Of a stretch of 32,293 bases of DNA, positions 22,792 to 30,714 are shown piece after piece. Numbering within the stretch: position 1 is the first letter of the stretch; each line of letters begins with the position of its first letter. Source of the DNA: Helicobacter bilis ATCC 51630 (lineage in GTDB: Bacteria > Campylobacterota > Campylobacteria > Campylobacterales > Helicobacteraceae); NCBI RefSeq assembly GCF_000686565.1, contig NZ_JMKW01000027.1, forward strand, positions 1 through 32,293. The letters are read 5' to 3'. The notes under the pieces are model-generated. The model saw only the letters and a list, made by a program, of their open reading frames with translations, ran no database searches and was not told where the DNA came from. The translations under genes and the position numbers were made by a program.

Positions 22792-25518
22792 TTACACCCT
22801 AACAACCCTTAAGGCATTCAGCAAGGCTAAAAGAGCGACACCTACATCGCCAAATACAGCAAGCCACATATTTGCAATACCTGCGATACCAAGCAGGACT
22901 AAAATGAGCTTTGTGCCTAATGCAAAAGTGATATTCTGCCAAGTGAGTGTTTGTATCTTTCTTGCGATTTTTATGGCATGGACTATACCCATAGGTGAAG
23001 GATTTGTAAGGATTATATCTGCACTCTCTTTACTAATATCACTATGAGAATCTTTTGTGCCAATGCTTATGCCAATATCTGCTTGTTTTAATACGATAGA
23101 ATCATTAATGCCATCGCCTATGAAGGCTGTGATTTTATGCTTTGTCTCTTTTGCAGGTTTGGACTGGTGCTTCGCACAAGTGGTGCTTTTTGTAGATTCT
23201 GCGGTGTCGGCTTGGTCATTACCTACAAGGTAACTCCCTTCGCCTCCACCTTGAAAGCTACAAAACGAAGTTTCTTTAGAAAAATCACTCAAAGATACTT
23301 CCGCAGCATTTTTATCCACGCTTTTACTAGAATCTAGAACCTTGTCATATTGAGCGTTAAGCGAAATATCTTGTTTAGATTCTAAATTTGATTCTAAGCT
23401 TTTAGATGTTTCGCTTCGCTCAACATGACAAGTTGTAGATTCCATTTTCGTGTCATTTTGAGCAGTAGGTGAAAAATCTTTATTGTTAGAATCTAGATTC
23501 TTATCTTGTTGAGATTCCATATTAGATACTCCAGCTAACGCCTTAGCATGACAAGCATTAGATTCTAATTTTTCATTATTTTTCACACTAACACTAGCTT
23601 CGCAATGAGATATAGAATCTAGCCCCATTAATTCCTGTAATTTTTCTGCTTTTTGTGTGGGCAGTAATCCCGCATAATAGCTTTGTATATCAAGCATTCT
23701 TGCGATATGTGCGACACTTTTTTCATTATCGCCACTTAAAATTGCAAGTGGATTTACTCCAAGATTCCTTAAAACCTGCATACACTCCTTGCTCTCTTCT
23801 TTTAGTATATCACCTAGCGTAATATAGCCTTGATAGATTCCATTTTTTGCAATATGGATTATGCTAAACCCGCTATCTTGTGTATCTTTGTGCGTGTAGA
23901 ATGGGCTTATATCTATGCCTTTATCTTTCATTAAAGCTTCATTGCCAACTAAGATTCTATCTCCGCAACACTTAGCATATACGCCTTTTCCACCTATCTC
24001 TTCAAAGCTTTCTATCTCACAAATATGCGTGTTTTTAGAATCTCTCATATTTTTAGAATCTTGCATAATAGCTTTTGCTATTGGGTGATTTGAGAATCTT
24101 TGTGCCCTTTGTGCTATCTCTAGTAAATTTTCTTTGCTTATATCTGTTAGCGGATTTATAGATTCTATTTGAAATACGCCTTGTGTTAATGTGCCTGTTT
24201 TATCAAATACGACTTGCTGTAACTTAGCAAGGTTACTAAAATGCGTAGAGCCTTTAATGAGTATGCCTTTCTTACTTGCAATGCCTAATGCACCAAAATA
24301 TCCAAGCGGCACAGACAGCACCAACGCACAAGGGCAACTCACCATAAGCACTACTAAAGAGCGATAAATCCACTCATGCCATTCCCCATCAAAAAGCGGT
24401 GGAATAAACGCAATGCCAAGCGCTATGAAAAATACAATCGGCGTGTAAATTTTAGCAAACTGCGTAATGATTTGCTCACTCTTTGCCTTTGTGTTGCTTG
24501 AGTCTTCTATCATGGCTTTTATCTTTGCAACTTGAGAATGAGAGAAAGGCTTACTCACTTTTATAGTTAGCACACTTTGCATATTAATAGCCCCTGCTAA
24601 AACCTCATCGCCACTTGCTACATCGATAGGCTTACTCTCACCACTTATTGCCTGCATATTGAGCGAACTCTCACCCTGCATAATAATGCCATCAACGGGG
24701 ATTTTCTCGCCAACTTTTACAAGGATTATATCATCAACCTTTAATAACTCTGGGTGAGTATCCTGCCAAATCGTCTCGCTAGAATCCATACTATTAGAAT
24801 CTACTTGTTTTATCTGTAAATGCGCTATCTCTGGTGTAATATCTAGCAAATCATACAAAGATTTTTTAGATCGCTTGAGAGCTAGAGATTCTAAAAACTC
24901 GCCTATGCGGAAAAAGAGCATAACTGCCACACTCTCGCTTATCTCGCCAATGCAAAATGCCGCAATAGTCGCGATAAACATAAGCGTATTTTCGTCAAAA
25001 AAGACTTTATTTTTCATATTACGCCATACTGCCCTAAATATAGGCAATCCCGCGATAATGTAGAGTAGCAACAAAATGATATAGATTAGAATCTGAAAGG
25101 GTGTGATTGCACTAAAAACGCCGTGCAAAAATGATAGAGATTCTGTATAATGCAAAAGCACTGCATAGCTAACACCAAGTATCATATTAAAAGACTTGAT
25201 AAAAGAGTTAGATTCTAAAGGTGTATAATGCAAACATAACATACATACAGCAAAGCCAAAGAGAAGGGCTAAAAGCAGAGACAACTCTTTTTTATAAGAC
25301 ACATTATGCGTGTTTTCATGTGTGCTACGCACGATTATATCTGGTTCTATCTTAGCAATTTGTGCTTTTATCGCTTCTATATCACTTGTCTTTATATAGA
25401 GTGTATTTGTGCTAAAGTTTATATTTGCACTCTCTACACAAGGCATAGATTGCAAAGATTTCTCAAGTTTATTCGCACATGAATTGCAATCAAGATTTTC
25501 TAAAATAAATTTTTGCAT
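22792..25518 (-). CDS. cadA: Zn/Cd-exporting P1B-type ATPase with a repeat-derived insert
   Basis: This inner-membrane pump exports Zn(II)/Cd(II)/Pb(II). In order: an N-terminal HMA domain with CNSC (Cys11, Cys14), membrane segments, the actuator motif SGESKPID, the transport site SCPCALVLSVPLG (about 395-405), the phosphorylation motif DKTGTLT (Asp about 437), HPIAKA in the nucleotide domain, and GDGINDS (about 801). The last helix holds FGDVGVALLALLNALR, the DxG pattern of the Zn/Cd/Pb subgroup. At 908 residues it exceeds the usual 690-720; the surplus is an insert at about residues 631-789, made of dispersed repeats, between LLPTQKAEKLQEL and ITAFIGDGIND. The frame is intact and all key motifs are kept. 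A dyad operator lies upstream. Confidence 0.85.
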   Translation of the reverse strand: MQKFILENLDCNSCANKLEKSLQSMPCVESANINFSTNTLYIKTSDIEAIKAQIAKIEPDIIVRSTHENTHNVSYKKELSLLLALLFGFAVCMLCLHYTPLESNSFIKSFNMILGVSYAVLLHYTESLSFLHGVFSAITPFQILIYIILLLLYIIAGLPIFRAVWRNMKNKVFFDENTLMFIATIAAFCIGEISESVAVMLFFRIGEFLESLALKRSKKSLYDLLDITPEIAHLQIKQVDSNSMDSSETIWQDTHPELLKVDDIILVKVGEKIPVDGIIMQGESSLNMQAISGESKPIDVASGDEVLAGAINMQSVLTIKVSKPFSHSQVAKIKAMIEDSSNTKAKSEQIITQFAKIYTPIVFFIALGIAFIPPLFDGEWHEWIYRSLVVLMVSCPCALVLSVPLGYFGALGIASKKGILIKGSTHFSNLAKLQQVVFDKTGTLTQGVFQIESINPLTDISKENLLEIAQRAQRFSNHPIAKAIMQDSKNMRDSKNTHICEIESFEEIGGKGVYAKCCGDRILVGNEALMKDKGIDISPFYTHKDTQDSGFSIIHIAKNGIYQGYITLGDILKEESKECMQVLRNLGVNPLAILSGDNEKSVAHIARMLDIQSYYAGLLPTQKAEKLQELMGLDSISHCEASVSVKNNEKLESNACHAKALAGVSNMESQQDKNLDSNNKDFSPTAQNDTKMESTTCHVERSETSKSLESNLESKQDISLNAQYDKVLDSSKSVDKNAAEVSLSDFSKETSFCSFQGGGEGSYLVGNDQADTAESTKSTTCAKHQSKPAKETKHKITAFIGDGINDSIVLKQADIGISIGTKDSHSDISKESADIILTNPSPMGIVHAIKIARKIQTLTWQNITFALGTKLILVLLGIAGIANMWLAVFGDVGVALLALLNALRVVRV
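23150..23625. repeat. In-frame cluster of dispersed repeats inside cadA
   Basis: From left: a GTGC...GCAC hairpin block with TTTGCAGGTTTGGACTGG (as in the flank of E5), cassette E7 core (23215-23237, minus), CHVERSETS-type copies at 23342-23371 (plus), 23404-23431 (minus, coding CHVERSETSK), 23451-23480 (plus) and 23533-23565 (minus, diverged), separated by many AGATTCTA/TAGAATCT motifs that encode Asp-Ser and Glu-Ser. About 475 bp, open throughout in the cadA frame. Confidence 0.8.
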
Positions 25519-25570
25519 ATAAACTCACTTATATTTCAATCATATTTTAATCCATATAAAATAAAAGCAG

Positions 25571-25611
25571 AGTATAACATAAACATGATTAATATACCCA
25601 TAGGGGTATAT
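25571..25611 (-). promoter_or_regulatory. cadA promoter with CsoR-like dyad operator
   Basis: A perfect 8-bp dyad, ATATACCC and GGGTATAT separated by 4 bp, lies at 25592-25611. The likely -10 box TATACT is at 25576-25571, so the dyad covers the -35 region and a bound repressor would block transcription. The TACCC/GGGTA arms resemble operators of the CsoR family of metal-sensing repressors. No regulator gene is in the window. Confidence 0.5.
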
Positions 25612-25768
25612 GTATATTTGGAATTTTTATTTAAGTCGTATAAGATTATGACAATCAAATGGCTATCTACACACAATGATACAATGCAAATATTACCATA
25701 ATGGCAAGTCAAATGCAAAAGTGTTGCCGATCTACATGATTTTCAATATGCAATTGATACCTTAGGTT

Positions 25769-25969
25769 TCATGCAATATGCTTCATCGCTAATTTCACCA
25801 AAAAGCCCTTGGCAATGAGCACACAATCAGCAACAATATTATTATATGTGTTAAAAAGTGTAAAATGGCAGCTTTTGTGCGATACGATATGTTTAGGAGC
25901 ATAATACTCTATTCCTCTCACACCAAAAGTTTTTATACCTGTTGTTTTTGCGTATATGTATTCTAGTTT
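25769..25969 (-). pseudogene. Coding-like fragment between cadA and tsaE
   Basis: A 66-residue frame without start (LEYIYAKTTGIKTFGVRGIE, YYAPKHIVSHKSCHFTLFN ... AKGFLVKLAMKHIA) ends at TGA 25769. Natural-looking composition suggests a decayed gene; family unknown. Other parts of 25620-26280 show only the terminator at 26100. Confidence 0.3.
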
Positions 25970-26099
25970 TTATAAACATAGCTTAATATTGCAACAATCT
26001 TGCATACTTTGTTTTCGGTTATTTTGTAATTTTTGCAAATATCTAGCTGTTGCAATACGCTGTTTATTTTTATAATATCAATTTCAAACAAAACAGATA

Positions 26100-26127
26100 A
26101 AAAGGATTCTCTGCTTCAATCCTTTTT
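26100..26127 (+). terminator. Rho-independent terminator-like hairpin
   Basis: AAAAGGATT pairs with AATCCTTTT around about 9 nt and is followed by more T. It sits between the fragment at 25769 and tsaE and could work on either strand, since A-runs flank the left side. Confidence 0.6.
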
Positions 26128-26282
26128 TGTGTCCATTTTGTTAATTGGTTGTGGTAGCATTTTTGTCATCAAATAGCCACTTTGAGTAGTGATTACAATA
26201 AAGGTATATTCACAATAAGGTTTTGGTTTGTATTGCCGATAATATCATCTCTTTAAAAAAATAATCTCTAAATAGGAACAAC

Positions 26283-26720
26283 ATGCAAAGCATTTTTCAC
26301 AGCACAAATACAAAGGATAACCTAAGCACAATTATAGATTTTATCAAGTTATTGCAACAGCAAAATAACTACACTAAAAAGCCTATAAACATTATCCTTT
26401 TAAAAGGTGAAGTTGGCATGGGGAAAAGTCATCTCGTGCATGAGTATTGCAAACACAAGGGCATTGCAAGTAGCTCCCCTACCTTTGCCTTTTTACATGA
26501 GTATAATAACGAAATATTTCATTATGATTTGTATTTAAAGAATGATGAATACGCTATGATTAGACTTTATGAATCTTTAGCAAATAAAGGCTTACATTTC
26601 ATAGAATGGGGCAGTGAATCCCTATATCTACAACTACAAAACATGGGCTTTTCTTGCATACTCTTAGAGATACTCCCTACTGATAACACCAACACAAGAG
26701 ACTATAACTTTTTAATATGA
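26283..26720 (+). CDS. tsaE: tRNA threonylcarbamoyladenosine biosynthesis ATPase TsaE
   Basis: The ATPase partner of TsaB/TsaD in making t6A37 on ANN-reading tRNAs. The P-loop GEVGMGKSH (42-50) and the downstream SSPTFAFLHEY ... FHYDLYL reproduce the family pattern (SPTF, then HxDLYR with the Arg replaced by Leu). Length 145 is normal. AGGAACAAC precedes the ATG. It is monocistronic here and convergent with the nuclease gene, 100 bp away. Confidence 0.88.
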   Translation: MQSIFHSTNTKDNLSTIIDFIKLLQQQNNYTKKPINIILLKGEVGMGKSHLVHEYCKHKGIASSSPTFAFLHEYNNEIFHYDLYLKNDEYAMIRLYESLANKGLHFIEWGSESLYLQLQNMGFSCILLEILPTDNTNTRDYNFLI

Positions 26721-26821
26721 CATTTAGAAGCTACAAATAAATGCTTACAAACAAACATAGATTCTATAAGTTAGATTCTACACAATAAAATCTCCCCCAA
26801 GCAACACTAAGAAACAAAATA

Positions 26822-27415
26822 TTAATAACTCATAAATGGTGTGCATGCTTTAAGCATTTTATTATAATAACCTTGTGATTTTTGGATAATCTCTTTAGAA
26901 TCTGTAAAATATAATGATTCATAGTTGTTTTCAAACGCATTCTTACTCCAGTTTGCACTACCAAATCCCACTAAAGCCCCATCGATAATAATCATTTTAT
27001 GGTGCATAATGCCTTTGTATTTGCCATTTTTTGCGGGATTTCCTTCTAGCAAACAAGTATGGATATTTGCAAATTTCTCAAGGTAACCAATGGTGCTATT
27101 ATTGACACTTTTTTGCCCCATATCATAGATAATATTTATTTTTACACCCTTACTACTTGCATCACGCAGGGCTTTTGCTATCTCTCTATTTGTAAAGCTA
27201 TAAATGGCAATATCAATGCTTTTATTTGCTTGTTTAATCACTCTAAGCAATTCGCCTAATGCCTCTTGTTGTTCGTAGGGCATGAGATAGATTTTCTCCA
27301 TCGCTGATAATGGCATAAAAGCATACATTACACTTAAGCATGTTATTATAACTTTTTTCTTCATTTTATTGAATCCCATGTTTCTTGTCGGTAAAAAGTG
27401 TGTATTTTCTTGCAT
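26822..27415 (-). CDS. nucT: Phospholipase D-family nuclease, NucT-like
   Basis: A single-HKD nuclease, probably cell-envelope-bound; the H. pylori homologue NucT cuts DNA and takes part in DNA uptake. The HKD motif HHKMIIIDGALVGFGSANWS is complete, and IDIAIYSFTNREIAKAL is the usual N-terminal pattern. A hydrophobic export signal (VIITCLSVMYAFMPLSA) follows the basic KMKKK. The start at 27415 has AAGGA 5 nt upstream, but internal ATGs (MGFNK, MKKK) would give a more typical signal peptide. It is divergent from the poly-E-rich gene across 98 bp, the same pairing as HP0322/HP0323 in H. pylori. Confidence 0.85.
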   Translation of the reverse strand: MQENTHFLPTRNMGFNKMKKKVIITCLSVMYAFMPLSAMEKIYLMPYEQQEALGELLRVIKQANKSIDIAIYSFTNREIAKALRDASSKGVKINIIYDMGQKSVNNSTIGYLEKFANIHTCLLEGNPAKNGKYKGIMHHKMIIIDGALVGFGSANWSKNAFENNYESLYFTDSKEIIQKSQGYYNKMLKACTPFMSY

Positions 27416-27453
27416 TTAAATCCTTACTATATAAAAATAAAACAATTTTGTAT

Positions 27454-27459
27454 TATAAT
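27454..27459 (+). promoter_or_regulatory. -10 box of the poly-E-rich gene
   Basis: TATAAT in the divergent gap, preceded by TTTGTAT. The expected start near 27466 gives a leader of about 48 nt. A TATAGT at 27432-27427 could serve the nuclease gene but would leave almost no leader. Confidence 0.45.
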
Positions 27460-27513
27460 GCTAAATTTATCAGTTTTTGTCATAATCATCATTATTTTCT
27501 TAAGAGAGCGTAT

Positions 27514-30500
27514 ATGAAAGTCTTACTCATCAATCAGAATCCAGTTATTAAAAAGCTTGTTGGCATGGCAAGTAAAAAGCTAAACCTTGAGGTTGAAAAT
27601 GTAGCACGCATTGCTAATGATTTTAGACCAAAAGATTATATATGTATCATTGTAGATGATGAGAATGTAGGCAAAAATCTTGAGCGACTAACCGCCCTGC
27701 AAGACCAAGTGAAAGTCTGCTTACTTTTTGCGCGTAAAACACAGATTAAAAAACATGAATTTAATATTGCGATACAAAAACCCTTTCTCCCCACAGATAT
27801 TTTAGAGATCCTTAATGACTGCATACCAAAAGAGGGCGAGATAAAAGAAGCAGATGATGAAATATCAAATGAGGGGCTAGAAGAATATGATAATGTAAAG
27901 TCCATTAATGAAATTGATATGGACTTAAAATCAGCAGAAATTACCCCGCCAGATGGCATAAATATAGACACAGCAAAACTTCAAGCAGAAGCCGAAGAGA
28001 TTGCGGGTGAAGATACAGATTCTATGCTTGATTTTAATCCAGATTCACTTGATTTTTCAGATCTTCAAGCTGCTGGTGAAGTAACGAGTGAAGAAGAAGT
28101 TGCAGATTCTACAGATGATGAAAATACAGAAAAAGAAAACAATACTACCGATAAAGAAGATTCTATTAAAGAGAGTGAAGAAGAGCCAGAACACAGAGTT
28201 GGCTCAATATTTGATAGCGATTTAAGCGATTTGAAACCAAGCAGTGATAATCCGCTTGATTTAGCAAACTTTGATCTTGATTCTATTGTAGATTCATCAG
28301 CCCTAAAAGCTGCTAGTTTAGGTATCCCAGCACAGATAGAAGAGGAAGCAAAAGAAGCAGCAGATAGTCTTGGCGATGATGAAGATGATTTGTTTTTAAG
28401 CGATGATGAAAGGGATTTATTGCAGCCTAGCCCTAAGAAATTCATGCAGGCAAAAAAAGAGGAAGAAGAGCTTAAGGCAAAAGAGCAAGAAAATAATGCA
28501 GATGATACAGCAGATACACAATCTTTAGAAAATGAAAGTTTAGATGATATATTAGATGATGAAAGTTTAAAAAATGTAAGTGATGATTCTAGCACAAAAG
28601 ATATAGAAGCGGACGCAGACACAGAATCAGCAAACAGCGATTTAGACAATATTGATTTAGAATCTTTAGCCTTGCAAAGCGATATAACGCAAGAAAAAGA
28701 TGATAGCATAGAATCTAGGGCTGACATTACAGAAACAAGCACAGATAATCTTACAGCAATAGATAAAAAAGAGTTAGATGATATGGGGCTAATGGATATG
28801 GATTTAGATACACAAGCCCCTAAATCAACACCCAAACCAAGTGTAGAACATGATATAGATTCCATTGATTTAAGCGGACTTGATGAGACACTAAGCAAAC
28901 AAGCCACACAAGATACCACGACCACAAATACACTCGATGATGCCTTTGATGAATTGAGTGCCGCCCTAAATAGTGCCTTTGATAATATGATATTAAGTGG
29001 AGAATCTAGCGATGAAACAAACGATTCTAAAATAGAGCATGATTCTAATTTACAAGATTTAGAAAATATAGATTCTACAACACAAACAAAAGATTTAGAT
29101 TCTAAAGAAACAGAGAATATAAACCTTGATGATTTAGACTTGCAAATAGATGAAACTATAAATGAGGCTACAAACACAGATAACAGCACAGAATCTAGTC
29201 TAGATTCTAATCCTAAAGAAATAAACAATCTAGCACAAGATGAGAGTTTAGAATCTCTTATTGATGATTCTAGTGAGTTACTAGAATCTAAAGCACAAGA
29301 TAGTGAAAATATGGATTCTAATGATTGTCATGTTGAGCAAAGCGAAACATCTAAAAATCTAGAATCTAAAGAAGCTGATGATTTATTACTTGACTCACTT
29401 GATTTAGATTCTATGGACATAACGCACGACATAGAATCTCAATCACTAGATACCGAAAATAAAGAAGATGATATTAACTCTTTATTGCAATTAGATGATG
29501 AACTCAATTTGCAATCACAAGAGAGTAAAGAAGTAGAAACAAATGATACGCAACAGCTAGATAATGATTTATTAGATGGGCTAGATTCCAATGATTCTCC
29601 AGTTAGCACCCCAGATTTAGAATCTAATACATTAGATGATTTAAATGGGGATTTAGACAAAGATTTAAGCATAGAAATAGATGACACAAAAGCACCAGAT
29701 TCTAACCAAATAGATATGGATTTAGAAGCAATGCTGAATATCGATGAAGAGCTAGGCACACAGAATCCAGATAGCAAACCACAAGTATTACAAGAAGACA
29801 CTTTAGCAGAAGTGAATGAAGCCTTAGAAGCCTTAAATGATGAAGTGGCTTTAAATGATAATACAGATTTATCTCAAGCAGATGATATAAAAGATGAATT
29901 GCTAGATTCAGAGAATAAAGACAGCATGGATTTAGATAATGCAGATGACTTACTCACAGATTTTTTAAGCGATAGTGATTCCAGTGAGCTAGATTTGCAA
30001 AAAGACTTAATTGATGGAGAAACTCATACGCAAAATGGCATAGATACAGATTCTAATATGCTTGATGATATGTTAGCAGAGCTAGATTCCAAAAGTTCAA
30101 CTGACACTTTAGAATCCAGCGATATTACTTCCAATGATAACTCAACAAAGTCTCTAGAAACTAACCCCGATACACTCTATGTCGCCCTACCTTCCAATGA
30201 AGAAGCACTTGAAAATCTCACAGAAACAGAGTTAGCAGAAGCACTAGGCGAGATTACAGATTTAGATATTGTGCGTATTGATCCAAATGATATTAATCCA
30301 AATCAACTCAATCAAAATAAGCTTGATGAAACACGGGATACACCAGCCATTAACACAGAATCTAGCATAACAGATACACAAGAAATAGAATCTAATCTTA
30401 ATGAAACGCAACTAGATGATGCAATGCCATTAAATAATGAAGCGCCGCTAGACACTCTCAGCACAACAGATACTATCAATAAAGACAATGTAAAAGAGCT

Positions 30501-30612
30501 TGATGCAAATTCTCTTATCGATTTTTTCAAAAATACACCAAAAGAAAAATTACATGAAATTCTTGATGGTTCTGAAATCAACTTTAGCATTCATTTTGGT
30601 AAGGATAAATAG
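27514..30612 (+). CDS. Poly-E-rich protein: receiver-like N terminus plus 900-residue acidic tail
   Basis: The start is placed at the ATG at 27514 (AAGAGAG upstream), giving 1032 residues; frame upstream of this is not coding-like. Residues 1 to about 105 resemble a CheY-type receiver fold (MKVLLINQNPVIKKL, YICIIVDDENV, IAIQKPFLPTDILEIL) with the KPF motif kept but the usual N-terminal acidic pair replaced by Asn/Gln, so phosphorylation is doubtful. Then follow about 890 residues dominated by Asp, Glu, Ser, Leu and Asn, surely disordered, and a short ordered-looking end (LIDFFKNTPKEKLHEILDGS, FSIHFGKDK). It corresponds in place and type to the H. pylori poly-E-rich protein HP0322, which is about half as long. 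Role unknown; a scaffold is a guess. One CHVERSETS-type repeat lies in frame. Confidence 0.8.
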   Translation: MKVLLINQNPVIKKLVGMASKKLNLEVENVARIANDFRPKDYICIIVDDENVGKNLERLTALQDQVKVCLLFARKTQIKKHEFNIAIQKPFLPTDILEILNDCIPKEGEIKEADDEISNEGLEEYDNVKSINEIDMDLKSAEITPPDGINIDTAKLQAEAEEIAGEDTDSMLDFNPDSLDFSDLQAAGEVTSEEEVADSTDDENTEKENNTTDKEDSIKESEEEPEHRVGSIFDSDLSDLKPSSDNPLDLANFDLDSIVDSSALKAASLGIPAQIEEEAKEAADSLGDDEDDLFLSDDERDLLQPSPKKFMQAKKEEEELKAKEQENNADDTADTQSLENESLDDILDDESLKNVSDDSSTKDIEADADTESANSDLDNIDLESLALQSDITQEKDDSIESRADITETSTDNLTAIDKKELDDMGLMDMDLDTQAPKSTPKPSVEHDIDSIDLSGLDETLSKQATQDTTTTNTLDDAFDELSAALNSAFDNMILSGESSDETNDSKIEHDSNLQDLENIDSTTQTKDLDSKETENINLDDLDLQIDETINEATNTDNSTESSLDSNPKEINNLAQDESLESLIDDSSELLESKAQDSENMDSNDCHVEQSETSKNLESKEADDLLLDSLDLDSMDITHDIESQSLDTENKEDDINSLLQLDDELNLQSQESKEVETNDTQQLDNDLLDGLDSNDSPVSTPDLESNTLDDLNGDLDKDLSIEIDDTKAPDSNQIDMDLEAMLNIDEELGTQNPDSKPQVLQEDTLAEVNEALEALNDEVALNDNTDLSQADDIKDELLDSENKDSMDLDNADDLLTDFLSDSDSSELDLQKDLIDGETHTQNGIDTDSNMLDDMLAELDSKSSTDTLESSDITSNDNSTKSLETNPDTLYVALPSNEEALENLTETELAEALGEITDLDIVRIDPNDINPNQLNQNKLDETRDTPAINTESSITDTQEIESNLNETQLDDAMPLNNEAPLDTLSTTDTINKDNVKELDANSLIDFFKNTPKEKLHEILDGSEINFSIHFGKDK
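29326..29352 (+). repeat. Dispersed repeat in frame in the poly-E-rich gene
   Basis: The 27-nt copy encodes CHVEQSETSK, the same frame and orientation as the copy in cadA that reads CHVERSETSK. It is flanked by GATTCTAATGAT and CTAGAATCTAAA. Confidence 0.85.
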
Positions 30613-30714
30613 AGATTGTGAGTCTATAAGATATGTAATATTGCTTGGTGTTTGCTAAACACTTTAGGCTAGATTCTAGAATAATAAAGCGATAATCTAG
30701 AAAAAAGGAAAAAT

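Noticed and set aside
23137..23337. Plus-strand frame within the cadA insert
   Set aside because: It consists of translated repeats and has no ribosome binding site.
28065..29801. Long Ser-rich antisense frames in the poly-E-rich gene
   Set aside because: They are mirror images of the repeated GATTCT/GAATCT codons and lack ribosome binding sites; the plus-strand gene has homologous placement in H. pylori.
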